Of a stretch of DNA of 64,000 nt, positions 24,901-37,800 are shown piece after piece (position 1 is the stretch's first letter; each line of letters begins with the position of its first letter). A program made the translations under genes and the position numbers. Source of the DNA: Trebouxia sp. TZW2008 (Eukaryota > Chlorophyta > Trebouxiophyceae > Trebouxiales > Trebouxiaceae); assembly GCA_002118135.1 (NCBI GenBank), contig BDIU01000360.1, positions 168,136 to 232,135 of the forward strand, in the 5' to 3' direction. Under the pieces are notes generated by a model. The model saw only the letters and a list, made by a program, of their open reading frames with translations, was not told where the DNA came from and made no database searches.

Positions 24901-26331
24901 TTGGCTGCCTACTCAGTAGTACTTATGTGATTTAGCTTTGTCGCCTTGGGTGATGGGTTTGGACTGGTTTCTGCTTTCAAATGTGTTGAACATCTGCATT
25001 TACAATTCAAAGCACCACTTGTCAGGCACACGCCCCACAAGTTGCAAGCGTGATTGAGCCGTGAAGCTTCAATCATGAATGCCAGCTTGGATGTGGCCAA
25101 ATTGCGTACGGGCACACAGTGTCACGCCTGCTGCTGACAGTAGGCTGCTGTAAAAAGTCAACAAGCAAGAATGTCATGTCTTCAAGCCTGTTGCACGCAA
25201 AACGCAACCTGATGCACATCCGAGAGCTTTCAGGCTGTTTATTGATATTCACTTTGGCCTGGCCCTTGGCAGGCAGTGTACTACCTTAGATTAGCGCACA
25301 CACCACAAAGGTCACACAGCACAGTGAGTCCAAATGTTCACATCAGTACAGATCTACAGCAGAGTGTGCAAGGTCAGTAGTGGTAACAGCCGTGTTTTCA
25401 ATGTTACCAGGGACTGATAGCATTAGCGATAGGAATAGCAACTATCATGCAGGCAGCCGCTGCACATTGGGGCTTACAACGTTTGGTGCCTGTTTACACC
25501 AAGAAGATTATGTTGACTGCCTTGCATCCTGAGGTGAGCTCAAGACCAGCTATGCGCCTATCAACATGGCATGCCAAGTGACCACAGAAACAAATTGCAG
25601 TGATCAAATGTGCAACCATAAAGCTGCTCGCCTGACTGCTGGACAGCATTTTGGCCCGACTTGGATATTGCAACAAACAGCAACCACATCTTGTCAGTGT
25701 CATCACACAGTGAGCACTATAAAAGCCATGATGTGATCCCTCTGGTATTGGTGGAACAATATACACAGCTGCCACAAGAAGAGCGCAACATGTGCTGCAA
25801 ACGCAAGAGCCATGACAGAAGATTAATTGTTACAACATTCCAACCAAGTCTGCTTGAATAAGCACAAGCTGTGTTGGGAAACATACACACTCAAAAACAG
25901 AATGGCGGCAAACACAGGCTGGCTAGATGCCAGCAGCTACCTCTACAACTACAAGCAGGGAAATCTCAATGGAAGCTTCCAACTATGTCTACAACACATC
26001 TTCACCTACATAGCAAACTAGCTGCAAGCACAACACATCACCATACCAAGCAAATCAATGAAATTGTATCCAATAGGATGCCAGCTAATGCTTATGCTAT
26101 GTTCTGCAATGCAGTATGGTGTTCTGCACTGCAAGGATGCAGGCTTCTGTCTTTTTACATACAACTTCAATGCTTCTGGCTTGCTTTGGATCTTCAGCCG
26201 AACACAGTACACTAAGGTATGGCCATATACTAAGCTTATATGGTTTGTCTCTTCAGACAAAGGCTGCTGTTATGACGCCTGAAAGCGTACACTGTTCTCT
26301 CTGAGCTTGTCAGTCGAGGTTTTTTGGCGAT
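24901..26331. other. Intergenic region between convergent SDR and ELIP-like genes
   Basis: It should hold both 3' UTRs. I found no recognisable gene, repeat or RNA in it. Confidence 0.5.
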
Positions 26332-28171
26332 TTACAAGCCAAGGCCTGGAGGACCCTGCTGCTGAAGCCTAGAATAGATCAGGGTTGCTGCTCTCCTCAA
26401 CTCCTGGTTGTACTCGACGTATGCAAGGATGGCATAGCCGACCATAGCAGCTCTGCCGTTGACTAGCTCGGCGGTTCTGTCAAACGGGCCAATGCCTGCA
26501 AAGCCATCATCAGCAGTCAGTCAGGAATACATACCAACAAGCAAACGCTGTTACTCTACGTATGCAAAAATGGCAGAGCCGACCATAGCAGCTCTGCTGT
26601 TGACTAGCTCTGCGGTCCTGTTGAATGGGCCAATGCCTGCAATTCCTGCAAAGCCATTGTCAGCAGTCAGTCATACTGACAGGAAGAATGTACAGACAAG
26701 CGAACTGTGTCACTCTATGAATGCAAGAATGGCGCAGCCGGCCATAGCAGCTCTGCCGTTGACTAGCTCTGCGGTTCTGTTGAATGGAACAATGCCTGCA
26801 TTTGCCAGAACACTGATGCATTATGCACAGACAAGCAAATAAGTTGTCAGCACTTGGTCATATTGATGCGTCATGTGCAGACAAGCAAAGCAATTGATCT
26901 ATGCACAGATCATGACTGGTACAAACCTCAAGATTCACACCAGCAAGTTGCGTGCATCTGTACATCAAGCGCTTGACCTGCTACACATCAGTCAAAAAAA
27001 CTATCTCAAGCAAAATCAGGCATGCTCACCTTTGTTTGGGGAGCCAAATGCTCTGTTCAACTGAGCCGCAACGACAACCAGCAGGTATGCTGTCAGATAA
27101 GCATATGGAGCGTAGTACAGTTGCTGCCACAGGGAGGCGCCTGTGATGGCTTCGTTGGCAACAGCAGCGGTAAAACCGATCATGGCAAGACGGCCGTTCA
27201 GCAGCTCAGCAGGTCTCCACAGCAACACCTGCAACAGTGCCAACACTTTGAGTTGACAGTTGCTGCAATGCATATATGTACAGAAAAAGTTGACCAGCAG
27301 AGACGTTACAGATGTCGCAATGTGTATGCACATGAAATCTGCTGAACTTCCTGACTCAGAGTGGTCAAGCATAAGTGCTTTTTGTGTGCTGTCCACACGT
27401 GATTGCGGGTTGGCTGAGAGCATGTATGTAGTGCTTGATAAGCTGACCTACAATCAATTGCAGTCAGACTTCAAGGCAAACCACATACATACAGACTGAA
27501 CAAGATACATGAAGCATGCGCAGGGTCTGCTCAACCATACCTGGTAGTTGTCCATGGCACGCTTGACATCGCCAAAGCTCCTTAGCTGCACTCGTGCCTC
27601 AGGGTGCTGAGTCAAGAACATGTACAGTTTGCCCAGCTGCTGCTGCTGGTCGGGAGGAAGTTGACCGATGGCCTTGTCAAGCTCGGTGCCGGCTCTGAGC
27701 TTGGGGTCCTGTGGGCCGCCATTGGACACATTTCTGTCTTCAGGCTCGTACAAGCCGACGCCACCCTTGTCCTGCGATAGCAACAGGAAACGTGTGAACA
27801 CGACATAAACGATCGCTAGCTGTCAACGCGCTCATAGATTACTTAAGCTTTGGCTGCAGTTTCAATAGTTGTCGCGTCTTCAAGCAACGAACGATAGAAC
27901 TCCACGTAAAAAGTACAAAACGACACGTCGTAGCGCTGAGAAGGCTAAACAGGTCGTCAAGAACACAGTGCGCAACTTAAGCACGTGTACAAGTGATCAC
28001 CTCGTTTACCTGCTTCTGCTGGTCTTGCTGTGCGGCGATGCGCTTGACAACGGTTGGGCGCAACGATTGGCCAACGCGGGAGATTGATGGCAATCTGGTT
28101 GGCATTGTCGCACGGCTGCCGATGCCGCTGATCCTGGTTGGTGCGAAAGTGGGGGTCATGGCAGTTTGCAT
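26332..28171 (-). CDS. ELIP-like chlorophyll a/b-binding-family protein, 251 residues
   Basis: Early light-inducible proteins sit in thylakoid membranes and bind pigment under light stress. Exons on the minus strand: 28171-28010 (Ser/Thr/Arg-rich likely chloroplast transit peptide), 27771-27541 (hydrophilic, SFGDVKRAMDNYQ), 27228-27030, 26495-26332; total 756 bases, phase consistent. Helix 1 has the LHC signature ELLNGRLAMIGF (residues 139-150). A middle hydrophobic helix (YLTAYLLVVVAA) follows. Helix 3 has ELVNGRAAMVGY (207-218). This three-helix layout with E-NGR-AM-G in helices 1 and 3 is that of ELIPs. I place the start at the ATG at 28171; the frame extends 9 codons further to a TTG only. 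Two extra copies of the helix-3 exon lie in the last intron. Confidence 0.88.
26551..26636 (-). repeat. Extra terminal-exon copy (b) of the ELIP-like gene
   Basis: Acceptor GCAG and helix 3 (ELVNSRAAMVGSAIFAYVE) are followed at once by TAA. It is phase-compatible with exon 3 and would give a protein ending right after helix 3. It has NSR where the others have NGR. Confidence 0.8.
26710..26795 (-). repeat. Extra terminal-exon copy (a) of the ELIP-like gene
   Basis: Acceptor TTTGCAG and helix 3 (ELVNGRAAMAGCAILAFIE) are followed by TGA. It is phase-compatible with exon 3 and keeps the NGR signature. It is the acceptor nearest to exon 3, so it could be an alternative last exon. Confidence 0.8.
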
Positions 28172-29102
28172 GTTTGCTGTTTTACACGATGCAAGCAAGG
28201 AGCAATAAGCGAGTGATCTGAATTTTGTTGAAGAGTCTGTTGAAATCGGAGAATGTCACTATCGAGTTTGTACCTTGCTCTTCAGCGGAACTTGGTGAAC
28301 AATCCTGTACATCACGACAACGCTTCATCTCCTGCCTTGCGAGCCAGGAGCATGACTCCATGTGGGCAAGATCGTAGGGCTGCAGGCGTGGACTCCAATA
28401 GGCAGAACACAGAATGCACTTCACGTGCCTGACTCATGAGCATCCGCTTGCTAAGCTGGCTGCAAGGTTGCTCATGACCTGCTGGCATTACTACCAAACC
28501 ACAAATTCCCGGACATGCCTCAACCAGAAAACAATTGTTGCTTACAGCGGGAAGCTCAGATCAATTTCGTTGAGCCCATGCTGGGGCTGTGACATTCGCC
28601 CCGCCAAAATTTGAATTCTAACATGTTGTACCTGCACAGGTCAAACTTTAGGTGTACTTGATATTGAACTTAGTTCAACGTTCCATGGAAGGGACATGTG
28701 TGACGTCTGACACAAGTTGCTGCTCATGCATCAGCCCAAAAAGACAAAAGATCATAAACGATTGTTGGCATCTGCAAACATCCTCTCCTGCACCGTGCAG
28801 GCTGCACGACATGACTAAATGCAGACGCATTGCCATGCTATGTCCATGCGCACTTGCATCGCTCATTTCTGCACCGCAGCACGTCCCTCCTGCGCTAGAT
28901 CATCAGGAGATCACTGCGCAGATCAGAGTTGCAGTTCGCCCCATCTGCTTTCCTGTGAGCAAACGACGCGTTACTGAGTCACAGCAACAGCGGATCACAA
29001 GTACTGAAGGCGCTCTGAACAGCGACCGCCTTGGTGCTCAAACGGAAGCGCGTATGCAAAATACAGAGGGCTAGACTTGGGATCGCATTTGCTGGTCGGA
29101 CG
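28172..29102. promoter_or_regulatory. Divergent promoter region of ELIP-like and IFT46 genes
   Basis: The two genes start head to head about 930 bases apart. No further gene is visible. No promoter motif could be assigned with confidence. Confidence 0.5.
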
Positions 29103-32100
29103 ATGGCGAGCGATGACGAGTTTGAGTATGGCGACCAGGTAACAAAACAGCTTTGATAGATCACGTCTGCACAGCGATATAGACATGTGCATCTTGACAT
29201 GATCATCGGTATCTTCCCCTCACCAAGCGCGTTCTGCATGTCTGTGACACTTTCCGTATTTACAACACCAACGTCTGGCTCATAGGTACCCAGAAGCAGT
29301 GATGATGAGGGCCCTGTTGAGCACCCAGACCAGCTGTCAAGCCAAGCCAGGACTGGCAGACCCGATTCTCGGCTAGCTGGTCCCATGTCTGGGCAAGCTC
29401 AGGCCAGCACAATTGGGCTTTTTGCTTATCAACCACCCCCAGAGGGTCAGCAGCCAATTCTGCTTCGTTGAAGTTGCTGCCTTTGTCTGCTGACAGTGCA
29501 TGCTGCTCCCCTGCTGCGTGCGCTGCGCCGCGTTCCCTATGCACTGCTTGCACCATGTATGCTGTCTGTGAACTGCGAGACTGGCAAAAGCTCAGCCACC
29601 CGCTGAGAGCTCATGGCCATGATCTGCAAAGTGGCGCAAAATGCAAACAAGCTCAGAATATATCCTTGCGCCGTCCACAATGCTGACATGCTACAATCAA
29701 GGTATAATGCGATTGTCATCTGATCTTGTATAGGTAACATTGACCTTTCGGCAAAAGCTGCTGCATGCCTTGTCTACAAGCTGGTCCCACAGCCTAGACA
29801 TGGTGTATGGAGTAGGCGGCTACGATCCAGTTGAGTATGAGGGCTAGCCATTCAGTGAACAAAAGCAACACTTGTTGCAGTACATGACACAATACAGGCC
29901 AGAAGCTCTGCAACCAGAAATACCATCAGAGTTGACCTTACAGTCCAAGTTGTGGTGCAGGCGGTTACAATCCAGATGAGTATGAGGGCTTGCCAGTCAG
30001 CGAAGAAGTGCAAGACTTGTTTCAATACATCACACAGTACAAGCCGGAAGTGCTGCAGTTGGAAACGCCACTGAAGCCCTTCATCCCAAATTATGTCCCA
30101 GCCATTGGTGAGATTGATGAGTTCATCAAGGTCTGTCCCGACATAATGTTAAGCATGTACCATGCAAGCTACACAAAGGGTACTGTTGTCATTTTCATTT
30201 GCCTGCTTCCCTTGCTGGCTGCGGTCTCCTTGAAGTGAGCCCAATTTGCTTAGGGCAACCAGCCGTGAGACAGATGCATAGCTTTGTATGCACTTAGCAG
30301 CTCCGTGAAACCTCACCAGTCAGCCTGAAAATGACACTGAAAATGGTGACGATGCTGATGACAATTCTTGCAGGTGTCTAGGCCTGATGGGAAGCCAGAC
30401 TTGCTATGACTGAAGGTGCTTGATGAGCCTGCAGCAGTGGAGTCAGACCTCCTGCGTCTTATGATCATGATCATGCAACAATGAAAGCATGACTCAGTTG
30501 CAAAGCTTGGTCCTTGCAGGTGTCAAGGCCTGATGGGAAGCTGGACCTGCTAGGACTGAAGGTGCTTGATGAACCTGCGGCAGTGCAGTCAGATCCATCA
30601 GTGCTAACAATGCAGCTCAAGCAAGCCTCCAAGCAGGCAAGCACTTTCAAGCTTCGGACTTGCTTGTTTGACAGCTCTTCACAAACGTTTTGGCTGCAGC
30701 ATCAGCAAATGATTGCATGCACATGCTTTCTTGAGCGTCATGTTGAAAGCCTTGACTGCAATGTCAGCAAATACTTGGGTTGGCTTGCTGTTCTGAGCGC
30801 ATTTGTTGAATCCCTTGACTGCGATGTGAATGAATGATCTGACATGCATGTGTGCATGAGGGCAACAGCTTACGTTACAAATGTTGCTGCAGTCTGGTCT
30901 CAGCGCATTTCTTGCATGTCTACAGAGATTAGATCAGCCAATGTGATCTCTACATCTATAGACAGCCTCTTGTCCAAGGTATAAAGCTGCCTACGACCGG
31001 ATTTGAGCCTCCTTGAATGCTGTGGCAACGGGAAGGGGTGAATTGCTTGGGCATCAAACCTCAAAGCGAATCAGCATTCCAGCAGCAGTTCGCAAAGTGG
31101 CAACACCTGCCATTCTGCAGCAACACATGATTGATCATGTACGATTCTGAAGTGATGCAAGCAGGGCACAGCACAGATGCTGCAGCCATGGTCAGTAAGG
31201 TTCAAGATCCTGCCAGAAATGGCAAGCAAATCACTGACTGGATCAAGAGTTATGCTGTTCTACCAAAGCCAAGGAGCATGTGCTGAATGATGTGCTGTTT
31301 TGAAGTGAGGTGCAATTGTGATGTGATGCAGGCTTGGAACAGCACAGCAGCTGCAGCCACAATCAGTAAGGTTCAAGGCCCTGCCAGAAATGGCAAGCAA
31401 ATCACTGACTGGATCAAGAGTTTTGCTGTTCTACCCAGGCCAAGGAGCATGTGCTGAGTGATGTGCTGTTTTGAAGTGAGGTGCAATTGTGATGTGACGC
31501 AGGCTGGGAACAGCGCAGCAGCCGCAGCCACAGTCAGTAAGGTTCAAGACCCTGCCAAGAATGGCAAGCGGATCACGGATTGGATCAAGAGCATTGGTGA
31601 TCTGCAGAAGGTACAAAGGAGTCAACAAGCCATCCGGCCCTGTCATGCAATGCTTGCTATGCGTTTTACCATGCTTGCATGCTGCTTAGGAGCTTTGCAA
31701 ACAGCTTGATGTGATATTAAGTTTGACAAGGAGACAAGGCAAGGGAAATGCAAAGCAGCAAGATGCATAAGATCATGCATGTGTTGAAAATCAAACTTGA
31801 CAAGCTGGGTTGATGGCTATTTGTAAGGTAAGCATTCTGTAGTGGGTTCTCCTTGTGAGTGCTTTGGTTACAAGAAATTTGCCCTTACATCAATTTGTTC
31901 CTGCTCAGAGGGACCACTGCAGTCAGAATGCAGTGATTGCATCCCAACTTGCATTGTCCTTACATGAAGAATATTGTTACATTGAGCGTCCTTACAAATG
32001 GAAGTCACTGTACAGCAGTTGCCTGCCTGATGAGCCAAGACCATCATGTGGATTGCTGATTGCCTTGTGCCTGACATACACACATTGAAACGGGACCCGC

Positions 32101-33624
32101 TCTGAACACTTGCACGCTTGGGCGCCTGCAGGGTAAGCTGGGCAGTTCTGTGCACATCAGCAATGCCATGCCAGACATAGAGAGCTACATGCAGCAGTGA
32201 CCGCCTCATTGTCTGAACCCACCATCACCATCATCATCAACGTCATCGTCATCATCATCATCATTATCATCATCATCATCATTATCATCATCATCATCAT
32301 CATCATCTTCTTCATATCGTCACTGCTACTGTTTTCTTGATTGATATCATCCCTGTAGGGGAAACCAGGCAATGCTGTGCACGTCAGCAATGCAATGCCA
32401 GACATGGAAAGCCACATGCAGCAGTGGCCACCTGAAGTGGAGCTACTGCCATTGTTAGCACCATTGTTGTTGTCATGACTGTCATCATTGTGATACTTCG
32501 GCCCTGCAGGGTAAGCCGGGCAGTGCTGTGCACATCAGCAACGCCAAACCAGACATAGAGAGCCTCATGCAGCAGTGGCCTCTTGAAGTTTGCTGTGCAA
32601 CATCATGCAATACCTCAATCCAGCCTTGATTCCAGCAGCTGCAAATTTGCATGTCTGTAGGGTAAGCCAGGCAGTACTGTGCACATCAGCAATTACATGC
32701 CAGACATAGAGAGCCTCATGCAGCAGTGGCCGCCTGAAGTGGAGCAGCAGCTGCAAAGCATCAGACTGCCTGACGCTTCCCTGGTAAGCACATACACCCT
32801 GGACTGGCCTCAGCATTTCTGTTAATTGATGCTGTCTGAAGTGGAGCAGCAGCTGCAAAGCATCAAGTTGCCTGACGCTTCCCTGGTAAGCGCACACACA
32901 CTAGACTGGCCTCATTGTTTCTATAGAATCAGGAACAGATAGATATCATATAGTATAGATAGATATTGCCTAAATTCAGCAGCAGCTGCAAAGCATCAGA
33001 CTGCCTGATGCTTCTTTGGTAAGCACACACACCCTGGACTGGCCTCATTGTTGCTATTGATTCTACTGTGAATTCAGCAGCAGGTACAGAGCATAAGAAG
33101 GTCACAGCATGCTTTTGCTTTCGATGTCATAGCTGTGTCACACTTGCTGCATTCATTATAGTTGCCCACCATTGGGAACGGCGCAGTGCTGTGTACCTTA
33201 CATGCATTCATACAGTGCAAATTGACAGCATGTACACACAGGCTGCTGCAGCGTGCATTTACACTGATGTCATGATTATTCATGGCGGCTTTGACCAGCT
33301 GACATGCCGCATGATGCTGTGTTTGACATATTTGCTCCTTTTCTGCAGGATATGGACCTTTTGAGCTTCGCAAAAATGGTTTGCAGCATTCTGGACATCC
33401 CTGTCTACGACAATCCAATTGAATCAATGCATGTCCTGTTCACGCTGCTGTTGGAGTTCAAAAACAACCCTGCCTTCAAGGCGACCAATGGCATGAATTT
33501 GGCAGACCCCAAATCTGTTTTCCAGCCCAGCTCTCAGTCTCAATCGAGAAATGGTCCAAGATCAGACTCACGGAGTACAGTCAGCAATGGCAGGCTAAGC
33601 ACAGACGTTTTGACACTGAGCTGA
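29103..33624 (+). CDS. IFT46: Intraflagellar transport protein IFT46, 329 residues
   Basis: IFT46 is a core subunit of the IFT-B complex, which carries building blocks along cilia and flagella. Exons: 29103-29138, 29286-29445, 29961-30130, 30520-30636, 31503-31610, 32661-32783, 33349-33624, total 990 bases, phase consistent. The N-terminal part is acidic and disordered (MASDDEFEYGDQ). The conserved core then shows DLFQYITQYKPE, LKPFIPNYVPAIGEIDEFIK, RPDGKLDLLGLKVLDEP, TDWIKSI, MPDIESLMQQWPPE and CSILDIPVYDNPIESMHVLF in the order found in animal and algal IFT46. The intron after exon 4 starts with GC (CAG|GCAAGC) rather than GT. Copies of exons 3, 4, 5 and 6 fill the introns, several with stop codons. 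It implies that the organism builds flagella at some stage. Confidence 0.95.
29780..29950 (+). repeat. Upstream decayed copy of IFT46 exon 3
   Basis: GGYDPVEYEG is followed by an in-frame TAG, then PFSEQKQ...YMTQYRPEALQ. It matches the start of exon 3 about 160 bases further on; the distal half is lost. Confidence 0.85.
30374..30475 (+). repeat. Upstream decayed copy of IFT46 exon 4
   Basis: VSRPDGKPDLL then TGA in place of GGA, then LKVLDEPAAVESD. It is about 145 bases before the intact exon and keeps the acceptor. Confidence 0.88.
31150..31440 (+). repeat. Two upstream copies of IFT46 exon 5, period about 170-180
   Basis: Copies near 31155-31260 and 31330-31440 encode variants of TVSKVQDPARNGKQITDWIKS with intact acceptors. 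Both lose the exon end and donor. Confidence 0.88.
32125..32590 (+). repeat. Three upstream copies of IFT46 exon 6, 5' edge
   Basis: Copies start near 32131, 32359 and 32510, each with an acceptor and GKxGxxVHISNA. The first has TGA where TGG (Trp) belongs. The second and third leave the frame after EVE or LEV. The intact exon starts at 32661. Confidence 0.9.
32219..32314. repeat. (ATC)n microsatellite
   Basis: About 30 imperfect CAT/ATC units between the first and second upstream copies of IFT46 exon 6. Confidence 0.95.
32825..33025 (+). repeat. Two downstream copies of IFT46 exon 6, 3' edge
   Basis: Copies near 32838-32887 and 32980-33020 repeat QQLQSIRLPDASL and the GTAAGC donor. Confidence 0.9.
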
Positions 33625-34867
33625 AGTCAACATTATGTCAAAGCCCAGTAACTCAGCAGATAAAGGTATCACTGCTTCAAAAGCTCTGATGTAGAGGCTG
33701 TATCAGATTCTGCTGCATAAAGCGTGCATTGTGTGCGTGCACCAAATGCAGTATTCAGCAAGTGTACAGGTGCGTTGTTGCTACATTCGTGTGACTGCAC
33801 CAAAGCTTCGAACACAGTCGACACACATGGTCTTGAGTGAAGTTTCAGTGTCTGAGGTTGCAGAGATAATGAAAAAGCGAAAACACTTCGTAAAAGCTTG
33901 CCCAGCAAGGTCCAGTCATACTTTTGTCACCACCCATCACACCTGACATAGGCAAGTCTGCTAATTGCAATTGAGCTTCAGCTTGAAAAAGCACATGTCC
34001 TGATACACTCAAGCAGGCCTAGACCATCGAACTGCACCATGATCAGAATACTTAACAAGGGTACAGGGTTAGGAGGCAAGGCTCGAAAATAACCAATGTG
34101 AATGCAAATTAGAAAAGCTGCAAAAATCTACAAAATATTTTAACCGTACAGAACCATTGCGTGCATGTGAAACGAGGGTTCTGCAAACTAGCTAATCACA
34201 AAGGGGCATGCTTGGGTTTTCTGCTACAGCAGTTTCCAGGTGAAAGCTACGCTTGCCACCAAATTGGGTAGAATTCCTGTTTTGTCGCGTCCCGCATATT
34301 GCGCTACCCAATCAAAAAGTTAGATTGTTACTCTGCTGTTTCTCTTCACAAATCCGCTGCACCTCAACAACTTCAACCGCAAAGCTTTCCTCGGGAAAAT
34401 TCAGTGTATGGCTGAACAGTGACCACCCAGCATGTTTCAGCTGTGACCATTTATGACTTTTTGACAACAACCATGACGTCAGCCGCTGTTTCAAAAAATG
34501 TTACACAACGCCGCGGAGCTGATTTCTAGCTTGCATCCTGCATCACAAGATGCCATTTTAGGGCCTTGCACTAGACAGTCAAGCAGGCAGACATAGATGT
34601 GTAAATTTGTGATGTGTAAAATGCAAATTTGCAGCAGCAGATTGCAATTGATTGGCAATGCAGCAAGAAGCAATTGGCAGCTTAACATGCAAGCACTGCA
34701 ATGCTCGCAAATCTGCATGTTCTCCAAGACATAAGTTGCGAGTTTTCAACATGAACTGCAGTCAAGGTTTGTGACTACATGGAAACACCAAGCAAGACAT
34801 GATGCACATTCACATACCACAATAGAATGGTCACAATCAGGCGTAGACTGATTGATGACTTAGATGC
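33625..34867. other. Intergenic region between convergent IFT46 and CG-1 genes
   Basis: No recognisable gene. If the CG-1 gene continues past its possible donor at 34871, further exons would have to lie here, but no IPT, ankyrin or IQ motif was seen on the minus strand. Confidence 0.5.
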
Positions 34868-37800
34868 TCACCATGTGTAGAATGCAGCTTCGCTTGAGGA
34901 CTGCGTGGTGGGCTGCTGCCCAACTGCCATGGCAGCTTCCAGATCAGGTAATGCTGAGGGTGACTGCCATGCCTGAGCATTAGGCATATTGGCGGGAGTC
35001 AACCATGACTGATAACCGCCAGCAGCAATCCCCCGCCTCAGATACTCAATTGCATCAGCTTGCCCCTGCTCATAGCTTAACCTGTGACAGTCTGATGCTA
35101 ACCCTTGAGCACCGAGGTTAGAGGTCTGTCTGAGTGACTGTGTGTGTCCCTGTACCGCCCCCATGCCTGGTGTCTGTCTGTATGACTGTGCCTGCTGAGG
35201 GTGGACCGGGGTTTGCAGCTGCCGCTGAAGCTGCGACCGGGGCTGTGACTGCGCCAGCAGCTGCGTAAGTGAGCGTATGTTGGACTGTGACGGGGTGTAA
35301 TGCTGTGAGGGGGTGTACTGCTGCTGTGGGGGGGTGGCAGGGGGGGCAACAGGGGGGTTGGACAAGGGCCATTGCAGGGCGCCCTGGTCTGCCATGGTGT
35401 CTTGGCTGAAGTACTTTGCCCTTGCAGCCAAATTCTCCTGCTGATATTGAGCACTCAGCTGACTTGCTAATTGTGCATGTGATGCCTGACTTTGCATATC
35501 TTGGCTGGCCAGCGCTTGGTCATGCATAGACTGGCTGTGCATGTGGTAGTCACGCAAGGAGTTGTGTGGCTGCAGATCGTCTTGGGCAGCTAATGTGTCT
35601 TGGTAGGTGCTCTGAGCATGTACAGGGTTGTATGCTACAGGCTGACTTTGCGGTGATGGTGTGGGTACTGAATGCTCCCATGCGAGCAGATGCTCAGCCA
35701 GAGGTGCCTCAGCGCTTGCTGCCTGAGCCCCGAGCAGCTGAGCCTGCCTTGCCAGGGCTGCTGGGTACTGCCCTGCAAGGGCTGCTGGGTTCTGCCCTGC
35801 GAGGGCTGCTGGGTTCTGTGCTGCCAGGGCTGTTGGCTGCAGCCCTGCCCTGACCATATCCATAGACTGTCTGCTCAACTGTTGGGCAAACAGGTTTGAA
35901 TCTATTCCTGGGTTCCTCATAGCTGCCTGCTGGGTTGAGTCGCTGTGCTGTCTGCGATGAGGTGCAACTGTCGGAGGCACATCACCAAAGGCAGCAGACA
36001 TGTTTCCACCTGCATTGTCAGCAGCCCAGATGACAAAGTGCTGTTGTTGCATTTACTCAAATGCCAAATAATCATATGATGTCACAGTGCAATTGTTGCA
36101 GACACATGGCCACAAGCAGCAGACATGTTGCCACCTGCATCAGTCGCAACAGATCATGACACAGAGCTCCTTTTGCTTCCACCAAAATGCTATATTAGGC
36201 TCTACTGATGGGGTGCACATATTGCAGGCACATTGCCAACGCCAGCAGACTTGCTTGCGCCTGAAGCAGCAGCCATGCAATGAGCATGGCTTGCTGCCTT
36301 GCAGCTCGGTCGGTACAGCATGCAGTTGCAGAGCTCACTGCTTTCTACTTGAATGAACGCTGTATGCTTGCACCATGACATATCCAGCCTTTGACTGCAT
36401 CACCACCACAACTTGCATGATGCTGGTCTTGAGCCACCAGTTTTGTGCAAATCTGTGCATTGCCACGAGATCTTGAGCTGGCAAATGTACCAGTCACTGC
36501 TCAAAAGGGATCGAGTGAGACTCACCAGCTGTGAGTGCAGCACTTGGCGCAGAAGTTGTCCTGTTGTGCATCGGCCTGCCTTGCATTAGCATGGATGCCT
36601 GCACTTGCTCTGATGTGTCATCAGCCACAGCATCAGGCATGTCAGTTGCCAAGCCAGGCATATACGCTGTGTCAAGTGTTGCGCTTGACTGCCTGCCAAA
36701 TCTCTGCACAGGCAGTTGCGCTGTGTTCTGCAGCTGAGTCAGCATTGTGGCTGGCTTGCTGACTAAAGCCTCTGAGTCGAGTTGCATGGACTCAGGCGCT
36801 TGCATGAGGGTGTCAAGCTGAAGAAGGCTGGACTGAGTTGCAGCGCTGGGCAGCTCAGGAATCTGGAGCGCTGACTCAGACTGCATGAGTCGTGCGTGAG
36901 GGGCTGTCCCCCAAGACCCTGATGACAAATCAGGATCAGACTGCATCAAGCTAGGATGAGCTGAGGTGTTGCCTAATGGAGCTTTCTCAGTCTCTACAGC
37001 TTGCATCTGAGATAACAAACTGGCTGGGGTGCTGTCTTGACCAACACCAAACTGATGGTTTCTGTCTTGAGCGAGACTGAACTTGTCACCCCTGTCTGAC
37101 GCACCAAATTGATCGTTTCTGTCTTGAGTGAGAGTGAACGGGTCGCTCCTGTTTTGAGTGAGACTGAACTGGTCCCCCCTGTCAGGCATAGGGGGGTACC
37201 TGCCCCCGACTGACTCCTGATGGGTTGCTGCTGTTGGCATGCTCATCAGCATCCTGCGCTGGCGGCTGTGGGAGGCTGATGGTAGCGGTGGCAACACTGC
37301 TGATGCAAAGTGCTGCCTATCCAAATCTGGGGCTGTGGTCAGCGCGGGCGCCTGTCAACAACATAATCATGATCAGACAAGGAGCCTCGCAGCACTGTAC
37401 TACTGATGCGTAGTGTGGCGCAAATGGAGCTGTGTCAAAGCAGGCGCCTGTCAACAACAGAACAGAACCTTGTCGCGCAGAAAACAACACCACACCAAAA
37501 GGACAGTGTAGGTGTGTGCACTACCCAATAGGTCAACAAGCCTTCTACTCCCTCAGTTGTAGCACAACAACTTTTGCGTCACATGCAGATCTTTCTTGAT
37601 AGGAGCAGGAGCCTGTCAACAGAACAAAAGCTTTCTGTCACATGCAGATGTTCCATGAACAGGTGTAGTTGAAATGCACCTATTCCAGATGACAAGAAGC
37701 TTCCTACGAAATACTTTCACAGTATGTTTGTCAATCAATTTGGCTACCGTGAGCTGTACTTTTGCTGCAGCCAAGTTTGTGGCAAAGGCTGCAAATTTGC

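Noticed and set aside
28198..28199. ELIP-like start at 28198
   Set aside because: The codon there is TTG. The first ATG in frame is at 28171 and gives a normal transit-peptide-like N-terminus.
34312..34727. Further exons of the CG-1 gene
   Set aside because: Minus-strand frames here show no IPT, ankyrin or IQ pattern and no clear acceptor in the needed phase.
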